Assembly: GCA_035547915.1 (NCBI GenBank)
Contig: DASZTS010000021.1
Span: 1 to 56,499 of the forward strand
Reading direction: 5' to 3'
Length of the DNA stretch: 56,499 bases
Source: DASSFG01 sp035547915
GTDB lineage: Bacteria > Planctomycetota > Planctomycetia > Pirellulales > JAICIG01
Part shown: positions 1 to 8,742 of the stretch, piece after piece
Layout: every line of letters begins with the position of its first letter
Position numbering within the stretch: position 1 is the first letter of the stretch
Notes under the pieces: generated by a model
What the model saw: only the letters and a program-made list of their open reading frames with translations
Databases searched by the model: none
Told to the model about the DNA's origin: nothing
Position numbers and translations under genes: made by a program

Positions 1-1691
1 GTGTTCGTGCCGCTATCATAAGTGAAGATGTCGCCGGCCGTGTCCGAAGCCGAAACGTTCGACACGTTGACGTTGTCCAAGGCGTCGAGGAACGGCACGC
101 TGCTCAGGGCGGCGTTGCCGCCATTGGTCAGGGTCACTGTGTCGGTGACCGCCGTGCCGACGGTGCCAGTGGCCGGCGCCGACTTGGCTACTGAAACGTC
201 GGGGCCGTTGACAGCGGAGACCGTGGTCGAACCCATGGCCGAAGTCGGCGATCCCGTGTTACCGCTGACATTCACCGAGGCGGTGTCACCGAACGTGCCC
301 GCCGCGGTGGGCGTGAACACAATCGTGATCGTGGTAGCGCCGGTAGGCAGACTGGTGATCGTACCGCCCAAGGTGTTTGTGCCGCTATCATAAGTGAAGA
401 TGTCGCCGGCCGTATCCGAAGCCGAAACATTCGACACATTGACGTTGTCCAAGGCGTCGAGGAAGGGCACGCTGCTCAGCGCGGCGTTGCCGCCGTTGGT
501 CAGGGTCACTGTATCGGTGACCGCGGTGCCAACGGTGCCAGTGGCCGGCGCTGACTTAGCCACTGAAACGTCGGGGCCGTTGACAGCGGAGACCGTGGTC
601 GAACCCGTGGCCGAAGTCGGCGATCCCGTGTTACCGCTGACGTTCACCGAGGCGGTGTCACCGAACGTGCCCGCCGCGGTGGGCGTGAACACGATGGTAA
701 TCGTGGTATCGCCGGTAGGCAGACTGGTGATCGTGCCGCCCAAGGTGTTTGTGCCGCTATCATAAGTGAAGATGTCGCCGGCCGTGTCCGAAGCCGAAAC
801 GTTCGACACATTGACGTTGTCCAAGGCGTCGAGAAAGGGCACGCTGCTCAGGGCGGCGTTGCCGCCATTGGTCAGGGTCACTGTATCGGTGACCGCCGTG
901 CCGACGGTGCCAGTGGCCGGCGCTGACTTGGCTACCGAAACGTCGGGGCTGTTGACAGCGGAGACCGTGGTCGAACCCGTGGCCGAAGTCGGCGATCCCG
1001 TGTTACCGCTGACGTTCACCGAGGCGGTGTCACCGAACGTACCCGCCGCGGTGGGCGTGAAGACGATCGTGATCGTGGTATCGCCGGTAGGCAGACTGGT
1101 GATCGTGCCGCCCAACATATTCGTGCCGCTATCATAAGTGAAGATGTCGCCGGCCGTGTCCGAAGCGGAAACATTCGACACGTTGACGTTGTCCAAGGCG
1201 TCGAGGAAGGGCACGCTGCTCAGGGCGGAGCTGCCGCCGTTGGTCAGGGTCACTGTATCGGTGACCGCGGTGCCGACGGTGCCAGTGGCCGGCGCCGACT
1301 TGGCCACCGAAACGTCGGGGCCGCTGTTGACAGCGGAGACGGTGGTCGAACCCGTGGCCGAGGTCGGCGATCCCGTGTTACCGCTGACGTTCACCGAGGC
1401 CGTGTCACCGAACGTGCCCGCCGCGGTGGGCGTGAAGTCGATGGTGATCGTGGTATCGCCAGTGGCCAGACTGGTGATCGTGCCATTCAAGGTGTTCGTG
1501 CCGCTATCGTAGGTGAACGTGTCGCCGGCCGTGTCCGAAGCCGAAACATTCGACACATTGGCGTTATCGAACGCGTCAGAGAACGGCACGTTGCTGACGG
1601 CGGCACTGCCGCTATTGGTCAAGGTCACCGTATCGGTGACCGCCGTCCCCACACTGCCAGTGGTCGGCGCTGACTTGGCCACCGAAACGTC
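1..1691 (-). repeat. Tandem repeat array, 372-375 bp units (4.5 copies)
   Basis: Reading the minus strand, units start at the DVSV codons: 1317-1691 (375 bp), 945-1316, 573-944 and 201-572 (372 bp each), and 1-200 (partial). All lengths are multiples of three, so the frame is kept. The units after the first differ only at scattered bases. The first unit (nearest the N-terminus) is clearly more divergent, and its end carries one extra Ser codon (VNSGPDV rather than VNGPDV). This pattern fits homogenisation of internal units by recombination or recent amplification. Confidence 0.93.
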
Positions 1692-1838
1692 GGCGGCCAA
1701 AAGTATGCGATGCTCGAGTTCCTCAACCGCGACGCCCAGGGCGCCTAACTTCAACGGCCAAGCCGGCTTGGAAGCTCGACCCTTCCTTGATTGGCGCGCC
1801 TTCTTCAATTGCAACGTGCGGCGAAACAAAGATCGCAT
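1..1838 (-). CDS. DUF11-like tandem-repeat surface protein, 5' part (runs off left edge)
   Basis: This minus-strand frame is open from ATG at 1838 to the window edge (612 codons seen). The start has GGAG 9 nt upstream. The first 49 residues are basic and end in VEELEHRILLAA, resembling the planctomycete 'LEPR/LEER..LLA' N-terminal motif of giant secreted proteins. From residue 50 the protein is a run of ~124-residue units beginning DVSVAKSAPATG, with TDTVTLTNGG, DIFTYDSGTN and FTPTAAGTFGDTASV blocks, which match the DUF11/CARDB-like Ig-fold pattern of cell-surface repeat proteins. Four whole units and part of a fifth are visible. The role is probably a cell-surface stalk or adhesin; this is inferred from the family. 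The C-terminus and any sorting domain lie outside the window. The plus-strand ORFs over the same bases are shadows of the repeat. Confidence 0.82.
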   Translation of the reverse strand, partial: MRSLFRRTLQLKKARQSRKGRASKPAWPLKLGALGVAVEELEHRILLAADVSVAKSAPTTGSVGTAVTDTVTLTNSGSAAVSNVPFSDAFDNANVSNVSASDTAGDTFTYDSGTNTLNGTITSLATGDTTITIDFTPTAAGTFGDTASVNVSGNTGSPTSATGSTTVSAVNSGPDVSVAKSAPATGTVGTAVTDTVTLTNGGSSALSSVPFLDALDNVNVSNVSASDTAGDIFTYDSGTNMLGGTITSLPTGDTTITIVFTPTAAGTFGDTASVNVSGNTGSPTSATGSTTVSAVNSPDVSVAKSAPATGTVGTAVTDTVTLTNGGNAALSSVPFLDALDNVNVSNVSASDTAGDIFTYDSGTNTLGGTITSLPTGDTTITIVFTPTAAGTFGDTASVNVSGNTGSPTSATGSTTVSAVNGPDVSVAKSAPATGTVGTAVTDTVTLTNGGNAALSSVPFLDALDNVNVSNVSASDTAGDIFTYDSGTNTLGGTITSLPTGATTITIVFTPTAAGTFGDTASVNVSGNTGSPTSAMGSTTVSAVNGPDVSVAKSAPATGTVGTAVTDTVTLTNGGNAALSSVPFLDALDNVNVSNVSASDTAGDIFTYDSGTN

Positions 1839-2563
1839 GACTCTTGTCTCCAATGAGGTAACACCCGATTGCTCCCAAACGTTCCGGTGGAACCGGAACG
1901 AACCGCGCTAAGTGCGCGGCTCCGCTCCTTCACGACGTTGCCATACGCGTCAAAGGAAACTCCCTGGCCCTGAACGGACGTTCCGCGACTAACGATAGGC
2001 GCGGCAGGAAGCGATGGGTCCGATCGTCGAGAAAAAAAGGAGGCCGGACGACTCGGAGTGGACCGCCTTAAGAGCCACCGACAAAACTGGATCGAGCTCC
2101 ACAAAAATCGGCGTTTCACGGCCGATTTTTCGCCCACGGTGCTCCGGCTTCCGGTTCTGTCAGCCGCTCTAAGGGTTCACAAGGTAGCCGACCTGACTCG
2201 TCGGGACCCACGCATTAGACACGCAAGGCACACGCGTGCTTGTCCGACCCGCCATCGTGGCTAGAAGAGTTAGGTGGACGACGTTGAGTTTGAGGGTAGC
2301 AGGAACGGCAAAAACTGGCAAGCTACTCCATGTCGCGCCGCGCGGACTGGGGTTTGCCGTAGGCCGAGCAGCCGGCAGCCCCGGCTGTTCCGGCCGAACC
2401 CTCGGCCACTCGGGCTCGACAGGCACGCTCGCCTGGGCCGACGCGGCGACGGAGACCGTGTGTGTCGTGCTCACGTCGCTACCGAGCCGCGGGGCGCGAC
2501 CCCGTCCGCGCGATCTCGCGGCCGAACGCGTCGCAACGGCTGCGCGCCCCTGACCGGCCGCAA
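1839..2563. other. Intergenic region, 725 bp, no gene supported
   Basis: This gap lies between the DUF11 protein start and the end of the kinase gene. It carries the ribosome-binding site of the left gene and copy 1 of the nested-palindrome element (2067-2175). Short ORFs here on both strands show no recognisable protein features and overlap the element. The stretch 2176-2280, directly abutting the element, looks like further non-coding repeat-like sequence, but I cannot show a second copy in this window. Confidence 0.6.
2067..2175. repeat. Nested-palindrome dispersed element, copy 1
   Basis: The left end (CTTAAGAGCCACCGACAAAA) is the imperfect inverted complement of the right end (TTCTGTCAGCCGCTCTAAGG). 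Inside lies a second hairpin, AAAAATCGGC-gtttcacg-GCCGATTTTT. It is about 109 bp long and resembles copies at 13036 and 25132 over its full length. It sits about 390 bp downstream of the kinase stop codon and 230 bp upstream of the DUF11-protein start. No transposase is nearby. Confidence 0.85.
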
Positions 2564-4951
2564 TTACGGTTCGCGGCAAACGCGAAAGCCGAGGTGCGTC
2601 ATGGTGTGGTTCGGCACGAAGCAACCGCGCAGCGAGCTCTGGAACGGTCCGTCGAAAAACGAACCGCCGCGCAACACGCGCATGCTCGCTTCGGCCGGCC
2701 CCGCCGGATCGGTGACGACGGCCTGCGGCAAGGTGGAAAGGTGCCAGTCGCGGCACCATTCCACGGCATTGCCGTTGATGTCGAACAGGCCCCAAGCGTT
2801 CGGTTTCCGCTGGCCGACCGGATGAGGCTGCTTGTCGGAATTGTCGCGATGCCACTCAAACTGGTCGACGAGCTGCTCGTCGTCGCCCGATGGGAACTGG
2901 GCTTGCGTGCCCGCCCGGCATGCCCAAGCCCATTCGGCTTCCGTCGGCAAGCGATACGTCTTCTTCTCGCGATCGCTGAGCCACGCGCAGAACCGTTCCG
3001 CGTCGTTGAACGTTATACACGTCACCGGGTAGTCGTCGGTGGCCGAACGATGCGCGGTCCGCCAATTCACGCCAGGAACTTCCATGAATTCGGCAGCGCC
3101 GATGACGAAGCCGCCTCGACCGGGCATCTCGACCTCGGACTGGTAATGGGTCGCCTCCACGAATTGCCGAAATTGGCCCAACGTCACTTCATAGGCCCCG
3201 AGGAAGAAGGGCTTGCTGAGCTTCACCTGGTACCCCGGCTCCATCGAGAATGCGCCCGGAGGAATGAATCGTAGCTCCATGCCGATGCCGTCCTTGAGCT
3301 GTGGCGTGGTACCCACATAGCGGGCCCAGCGGACCTGCGCGGCTTTCGCGTCGTCGCCGTCGAAGGGCGATTGCGGCATGGGCGGCGGCCGGCGGCGAAC
3401 GGTAACGATCTCTCGTCCGCCGCGCGTGAGCGTGAATCCGTTTGCGTTCAAGGACAAGTCTTCGTCGGGCTGACCAAGTTTCACTTCGTAGGCGCCCGAT
3501 CGCAAGCGAACTTCCTTGTTCTGTTTCTGGTCGAGGATGGTGACGAGTTCTCCGCCCCGTTCGATGCGCACCTGCACTTCTTGGTCGTCGGTGGAGATCT
3601 CGACCGTACCCCGATCGGTTTGCACGTAGATGACGGCCGCGGCAAGCATGGCCGCCAGGCCGCCGGCGACGATGCCCCATTTCCGCCGCGGCCGTCGAGC
3701 GATGCTCGACGCAGTGCGAGCGGGCGCGGCTTGCGCCTGGAGATCGAGCAACGGTGCCAAATCGGCCCCCGCGCAGAAGGGCTGCAAGGCCGTTGCCAGG
3801 TCGCCGGCCGTCGCAAACCGACGGGCGGGATCCTTGGCCAGCAACCGACCGACGAGCGCATCCAAGGCCGGCGGCGCGTCGGGACACTCGTCCTTCAGCG
3901 AAGGAATTGCCGAGCGAGCGTGGGCTTCGATCTTCTGTAGCCGCCCCTGGCCCCCCGACACGGAAAAAGGGGGCCTACCCGTGAGCAGTTCGAACAGTGT
4001 GCAGCCCAGGCTGTAAAGGTCGGCCCGATGGTCGACCTTATGCGCGTCGTTGGCCTGTTCGGGAGCCATGTAATCGAGCGAGCCGATCAGGACGTTGGTC
4101 GAAGTTCCCGATTCGGCTTCGACGTCGTTCAGCAGGGCCAGGCCCAAGTCTACGAGCTTGACCGATCCGCGACTCGGCTGGTTGGGGTCGCCGGAGAGCA
4201 ACAGATTTGACGGCTTGACATCGCGGTGCACCATTCCGTGCGAGTGCGCATAGTCCAAGCCGACGGCCGTCTGGCGCATCAACTCGCACGCTTCGGGCAC
4301 GGGCAGCGGCCCATGGCGCTGGAGAACCCGAGCCAGGTCCATGCCGCCGACCAGCTCCATGACGAGATAGATCACGCCCTCCGCTTCGCCGGCGTCGGTG
4401 GCGGCCACGATATTGGGGTGGCTGAGTTTTCCCACGGCTCGCATCTCGCGCTCGAACCGGATCCGAGCGCGCGGGTCGTTGAAGCGGGCGGGAGAAAGCA
4501 CCTTCAGCGCTACCTCTTTTTGCAACCGAACGTGTACGGCTCGGTAGACGGTGCCCATGCCGCCGCTCCCGATGGGCGACGACACCAAATACTCTCCCAG
4601 ACGGGTCGGCACGCCCTTTGCCGTCAGGCTCGAACGGCGCTCCTGCAAGGCCTGCCGCATCCAGTCGGCGGAGTTCGATTCCAGCTCGGCGATCTCGGCT
4701 CCGAATGGGTCGTCTTGGGTCGCGGTGAGCGTCGGAATCTGCCGCAATTCGGCAAGGAGGTTGTCGGTGGTACCGTCGACGGCGACGAGCAGCGACTGGC
4801 ACTGACTGCACCTGTCGAGGTGCATGGCCACTTCATCAACACGGCCAGCCGGCAGCTCACCGCGGGAAAAACGGGCCAACTCGTCCTTCTGGGGGCACTT
4901 GGTACTGACACCAGGTCCATTCATGAGGCTTGGTTCCATCGCGGTCGGCAT
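2564..4951 (-). CDS. Ser/Thr protein kinase with zinc-finger N-terminus and C-terminal FGE-sulfatase-like domain
   Basis: A 795-residue protein starting at MPTAMEPSLMNG. The frame is open further upstream to 5107, but that part looks non-coding and crowds the divergent promoter. Residues 19-51 hold a C...HxxxCxxC anti-sigma-like zinc finger. The Hanks-type kinase domain (about 120-395) has GSGGMG, VALKVL (K150), HRDVKPSN (D244), a DLG in place of DFG (268-270) and MAPE. A single transmembrane helix spans about 424-444. The C-terminal part (about 548-795) is a formylglycine-generating-enzyme/SUMF1 fold with YRLPTEAEWAWACRAG, NGNAVEWCRDW, VLRGGSF and HLGFRVC. The topology puts the kinase in the cytoplasm and the FGE-like sensor or enzyme domain outside. 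Such fusions are common in planctomycetes, and their substrates are unknown. All kinase catalytic residues are present, so it is probably active. The gene is divergent from the PVC cytochrome gene. Confidence 0.9.
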   Translation of the reverse strand: MPTAMEPSLMNGPGVSTKCPQKDELARFSRGELPAGRVDEVAMHLDRCSQCQSLLVAVDGTTDNLLAELRQIPTLTATQDDPFGAEIAELESNSADWMRQALQERRSSLTAKGVPTRLGEYLVSSPIGSGGMGTVYRAVHVRLQKEVALKVLSPARFNDPRARIRFEREMRAVGKLSHPNIVAATDAGEAEGVIYLVMELVGGMDLARVLQRHGPLPVPEACELMRQTAVGLDYAHSHGMVHRDVKPSNLLLSGDPNQPSRGSVKLVDLGLALLNDVEAESGTSTNVLIGSLDYMAPEQANDAHKVDHRADLYSLGCTLFELLTGRPPFSVSGGQGRLQKIEAHARSAIPSLKDECPDAPPALDALVGRLLAKDPARRFATAGDLATALQPFCAGADLAPLLDLQAQAAPARTASSIARRPRRKWGIVAGGLAAMLAAAVIYVQTDRGTVEISTDDQEVQVRIERGGELVTILDQKQNKEVRLRSGAYEVKLGQPDEDLSLNANGFTLTRGGREIVTVRRRPPPMPQSPFDGDDAKAAQVRWARYVGTTPQLKDGIGMELRFIPPGAFSMEPGYQVKLSKPFFLGAYEVTLGQFRQFVEATHYQSEVEMPGRGGFVIGAAEFMEVPGVNWRTAHRSATDDYPVTCITFNDAERFCAWLSDREKKTYRLPTEAEWAWACRAGTQAQFPSGDDEQLVDQFEWHRDNSDKQPHPVGQRKPNAWGLFDINGNAVEWCRDWHLSTLPQAVVTDPAGPAEASMRVLRGGSFFDGPFQSSLRGCFVPNHTMTHLGFRVCREP

Positions 4952-5237
4952 GAATCGATCTCGTCCCCTGCGCTGCTCGCCGTCTCGGCTGCTCACGTCG
5001 AGCCGGCCAGACTTCGCCCCCAATAAGATCTTGTCGCCCACCTTTCGCGCCGCCCAATTTTTATTCGCGACCCACGAGCAGGGTGCCACAAGTCTTTTGC
5101 TGAACACAGTTTGGGCCGTGATGTGAGCCAGCCGGTGGCCTTCCTCCGGTGTCGACGTTTCATTGCGAATCGCGAAGGCGCCGAGCTACAATGCAAAACT
5201 CCGTCAAACACGCCCCGCCCTGCCCGCTTTTCCCCAA

Positions 5238-8200
5238 ATGATGAGACGTTTCCCTCTCGCTCCCTCCCTTTTCGCGGTGTTGGCAGTTTCAGGTCTTCTC
5301 ACCCCGGCCGCGGCCCAACGACCGCCGGAAGAAGAGCTGAAGGCGATCGACGTGCCGGACGACATGGAGGTCTCGCTGTTCGCCGCCGAGCCGATGATTA
5401 CCAACCCGTCGGCGATCGATGTCGATACAAACGGCCGCGTGTGGGTGGCCGAGATTCAATGGTATCGGGCCAAGGCCAAGGAACCGCCGGCCGACAAGAT
5501 CAAGGTGCTCGAAGATACCGACGGCGACGGCAAGGCCGACAAGATGACCGTCTTCGCCGAGGGCGTTTTCGCGCCGATGAGCATCTGCGTGGCCGGCGAC
5601 AAGGTGTATGTGGCCACCAGCCCCGACCTGTGGCTCTACGAAGACAAGGACCATGACCTGGTAGCCGACGGCCCGCCCCAAAAGGTACTCACCGGCTTCG
5701 GCGGCAAGAACAGCGACCACGGTGCGCATAGCCTCGTGCTCGGTCCCGACCATAAATGGTGGATGAGCCACGGCGACACCGGCTTCAATGTCACGGGCAA
5801 GGACGGGTCGCATATCGAGTATCGCTGGGGTGCGATGCTGCGCGGCGAGCTCGACGGCAGCCAGCTCGAGACGGTGGCCGTCAATTTTCGCAATCCCTAC
5901 GAAATCTGCGTCAGTTCGTTCGGAGAGCCTTTTTGCAGCGACAACGACAACGACGGTAACTTCAGTGCCCGCATCTGTTGGATCATGGAGGGGGGCAATT
6001 ACGGCTGGTTCGGAGCGCCGCCTCCCAAGGTTCCGCCCGGTACCCCCTTTGGCGAGCATTGGCATTTCCGTGGCCACATTCCGGGCTTTGTGCCGGCCAC
6101 CGTCGTAACCGGATTCGGTTCGCCCAGCGGCATTTGCTATTACGAGGGCGACGCCTTCGGTGCGGATTACAAGAACATGCCGCTGCACACCGACCCGGGG
6201 CCGCGCGAAGTACGGGCCTACCCGCATGAGCTGGCCGGCTACGGAATGACGGGCGCGAGCCGGGTCTTCGTTTCGACCAAGAGTGACAATTACTTCCGCC
6301 CCGATGACGTCTGCACGGCCCCCGACGGCAGCCTCTATCTGGCCGACTGGTACGACGGCGGCGTGGGCGGCCACGCCTATAACGACCCGGACCGCGGCCG
6401 CATCTTTCGGTTGGTTCCGCGTAGCAAGCAACTCGCCCGCGTCGGAAAACCTGGCCCCTACGCGTCCGTGGCCGAGGCCGTCGAGAGCTTGAAGAATGCC
6501 AACCTGGCCACGCAGTATCTCGCCCGCGAACGCCTGATCCAAGGCGGCAGCGAAAGCATCGCCGCGCTGCGGAACCTGCTCCACGACGGCGAGCCGAACG
6601 TTCGTGCTCGCGCGCTCTGGGTGCTCGACCGCATCGGTGGCGAGGCGCGGCGCTCGGTCGTCGACGAGTTGAAGAGCGGCGATGGCGCGATGCGGGCACT
6701 CGCGGTGCGAATTCTCCGCCGTCGCGGCGCGGAGCACACGGATGCCATCTTGGCGATGGCGGGAGATCCCTCGCTCGAAGTGCGTCGCGAGGTCCTGCTC
6801 GCGTTGCCAAAGCTATCTGGACCGCAGGCCGAGCGCGTGCTCGTCGGGCTGGCCTCGACATACGATGGCAGCGATCGCTACCAACTCGAAGCGATCCATA
6901 TTGCGGCCGGTGCGCGGAAGGCCGAACTGTATGCCGCGCTCGAAGCTGCGGGCAAAGTGTCGCTCGACAAATTACCTCTCTTGCAGGTACTCGATCCGAA
7001 GAAAGCGGCCGACTTTGCCACCCGCAGCCTGGCTGCCTCGAATCTCGATGAGCAGGCCCGCACCGTCCTGCTCAAGCAACTGGGCGGCAGCGCCTCGCCC
7101 GAAGCCGGCGCCGCGGTGCTCAAGCTCGCCGTCGACGAAAAGGCCGGCCGGGATTTGCGCAATCTCGCTGTGGGCTTGCTCACCGCCAATCTGTCGACCG
7201 CTTGGAAGGACTTGAAAGGCCAGGCCGACGTGGACCAGGTCGTTCGCAAACTCCTGGCCGACAAAGAATGGCGATTGCCGGCCCTGCGGCTCGTCGCCGA
7301 AAACCACGTCGACCAGGTCGCCAACGACGTATTAGCGCTGGCCGCCGATGCGACGGCCGACAATGAGGTGCGCCAGAAGGCGATCGAGGCGACCGTGCAA
7401 CTGCATGCGCCGGGTGCCGGCCCGGCACTCGAAAAGCTGCTCGCCGACTCCAACCCGCCTGTGCGGCAGGCGGCACTCGCGGCCCTCATCGACTTGCAAG
7501 ACTGGGCCGCGGTCCGGCGAGTGCTGAACGATGCTCGCGTCGACCGCGAGGCAAAGGTCAAGGCAACCGAGCAACTCGTGTCGTCGATCGCGGGAGCGCT
7601 GGCGATGTTGCGTTGGATCGACTCGAAGACGGTGCCCGAAGAGCTGCGAAAGGTGGCCATCGCCAAGGCCGCCAACCATCCCGATTCGAACGTGCGCGTG
7701 CTCTACGAAAAATTCATTCCCGAGGACCAACGCCCCAAGCGGCTGGGTGCGGCCATCAAGCCGGAGGAGATTCTGGCACTGGCAGGCGATGCCGGGCGCG
7801 GCCGAGAGATCTTCTTCCACAGCTCGGCGGCCCAGTGCAAGAACTGCCACCGCATTCATAATGTGGGCGCGACGACCGGCCCCGACTTGAGCCAGATCGG
7901 CAAGAAATACGAACGCGCGACGTTGCTGGAAACCATTCTCAACCCGTCCAAAGCGATCGCCCCCGAGTACATTCCCTATCTGCTCGAAACCGTCCAGGGG
8001 CAGGTCTACGCGGGCTTTCTCGTCGAGAAGAGCGACCAGCGCGTGGTGCTCAAGGACGCGATGGGCAAGCTGATTACGGTGGCGGCGGCCGACGTCGAGG
8101 TGCTCGAACCTCAGCAGAAGTCACTCATGCCCGAGTTGGTGTTGCGCGATGTGACGGCTCAGGATGCGGCCGACCTGCTGGCCTACCTGACGTCGCTCAC

Positions 8201-8720
8201 CGGCGGGTTGCAGCCCGTGTCGCGGTTTCGCCTGCTCGGCCCCTTCGCCAGCCCCAACAAGGACGGCGTTGATCACGATTACGGTCCCGAGAAAACGCTC
8301 GCCGCCCCCGACTTGAACGCCGCGTTCCCGGGCGCCGCCGGCAAAACTTGCCGTTGGCAAGTGGTCGAAGCCGACAATTCGGCCGGCTATCCGTCGATCG
8401 ACCAGGTAAGGCTGGCCCAACGGCTGGGTGTGCCCGCCGAAGCGGTCACCAACTACTTCTTGGTCTTCGCCGACAGCGATGCCAAACAAGAAGCCAGGCT
8501 GCTGCTCGGCAGCGACGATAGTTGCAAGGTCTGGGTCAACGGGCGCCTGCTCCACGAATATCGGGGCGACCGGGCCCTCGGGCAAGCCGATGATCAGTTC
8601 AGCGTGCCACTCGTCGCCGGCCGCAACACCATCATCGTCAAGGTCGAGAACCATCAGGGCCCCGGCGGCATAGCGCTCGCCATCGCCACGGCCAAGAACG
8701 TCGAGCTGAAAACGGAATAG
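5238..8720 (+). CDS. PVC-type heme-binding dehydrogenase (beta-propeller, HEAT repeats, cytochrome c)
   Basis: An 1160-residue secreted protein. Translation probably starts at the ATG-ATG pair at 5238/5241, because MMRRFPLAPSLFAVLAVSGL is a good signal peptide ending near AAAQ; the upstream in-frame ATG at 5163 adds a non-signal extension. Order of parts: signal peptide; six-bladed beta-propeller of the PVC membrane-bound dehydrogenase type (about 30-400, with DTDGDGKAD and DNDNDGNF metal-binding-like loops); HEAT-like repeats (about 415-820); cytochrome c domain with C867-KN-C870-H871 and a distal segment ending VTAQDAADLLAYLTSL; and a C-terminal beta domain (about 1010-1155) with WVNGRLLHEYRG like carbohydrate-binding modules. 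Members are thought to oxidise sugars or other substrates in the periplasm; the substrate cannot be told here. The gene is convergent with the hydrolase gene, whose end is 22 nt away. Confidence 0.92.
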   Translation: MMRRFPLAPSLFAVLAVSGLLTPAAAQRPPEEELKAIDVPDDMEVSLFAAEPMITNPSAIDVDTNGRVWVAEIQWYRAKAKEPPADKIKVLEDTDGDGKADKMTVFAEGVFAPMSICVAGDKVYVATSPDLWLYEDKDHDLVADGPPQKVLTGFGGKNSDHGAHSLVLGPDHKWWMSHGDTGFNVTGKDGSHIEYRWGAMLRGELDGSQLETVAVNFRNPYEICVSSFGEPFCSDNDNDGNFSARICWIMEGGNYGWFGAPPPKVPPGTPFGEHWHFRGHIPGFVPATVVTGFGSPSGICYYEGDAFGADYKNMPLHTDPGPREVRAYPHELAGYGMTGASRVFVSTKSDNYFRPDDVCTAPDGSLYLADWYDGGVGGHAYNDPDRGRIFRLVPRSKQLARVGKPGPYASVAEAVESLKNANLATQYLARERLIQGGSESIAALRNLLHDGEPNVRARALWVLDRIGGEARRSVVDELKSGDGAMRALAVRILRRRGAEHTDAILAMAGDPSLEVRREVLLALPKLSGPQAERVLVGLASTYDGSDRYQLEAIHIAAGARKAELYAALEAAGKVSLDKLPLLQVLDPKKAADFATRSLAASNLDEQARTVLLKQLGGSASPEAGAAVLKLAVDEKAGRDLRNLAVGLLTANLSTAWKDLKGQADVDQVVRKLLADKEWRLPALRLVAENHVDQVANDVLALAADATADNEVRQKAIEATVQLHAPGAGPALEKLLADSNPPVRQAALAALIDLQDWAAVRRVLNDARVDREAKVKATEQLVSSIAGALAMLRWIDSKTVPEELRKVAIAKAANHPDSNVRVLYEKFIPEDQRPKRLGAAIKPEEILALAGDAGRGREIFFHSSAAQCKNCHRIHNVGATTGPDLSQIGKKYERATLLETILNPSKAIAPEYIPYLLETVQGQVYAGFLVEKSDQRVVLKDAMGKLITVAAADVEVLEPQQKSLMPELVLRDVTAQDAADLLAYLTSLTGGLQPVSRFRLLGPFASPNKDGVDHDYGPEKTLAAPDLNAAFPGAAGKTCRWQVVEADNSAGYPSIDQVRLAQRLGVPAEAVTNYFLVFADSDAKQEARLLLGSDDSCKVWVNGRLLHEYRGDRALGQADDQFSVPLVAGRNTIIVKVENHQGPGGIALAIATAKNVELKTE

Positions 8721-8742
8721 CGATCCGGCTCTCGGCCGTGTC

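Noticed and set aside
1..1691. CRISPR-like or direct-repeat array
   Set aside because: The 372-bp units are coding, contiguous and without spacers, so this is a protein repeat.
22..1911. Five plus-strand ORFs of 123-132 codons in tandem (MKMSPAVSEAETF...)
   Set aside because: They are antisense shadows of the DUF11-type repeat gene on the minus strand, which has a proper start, ribosome-binding site and family motifs.
2176..2280. Possible further repeat unit next to palindrome copy 1 (around GTGGGTCCCGACGAGTC on the minus strand)
   Set aside because: It looks repeat-like, but no second copy is in this window, so it is left unannotated.
2169..2855. Minus-strand ORF of 228 codons overlapping the end of the kinase gene
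   Set aside because: It is a high-GC shadow of the FGE-domain coding sequence continued through intergenic bases; no domain or ribosome-binding site supports it.
5289..6737. Long minus-strand ORF (482 codons) inside the PVC cytochrome gene
   Set aside because: The plus-strand frame has a full multi-domain match; the antisense frame shows no motifs and is a GC-rich shadow.
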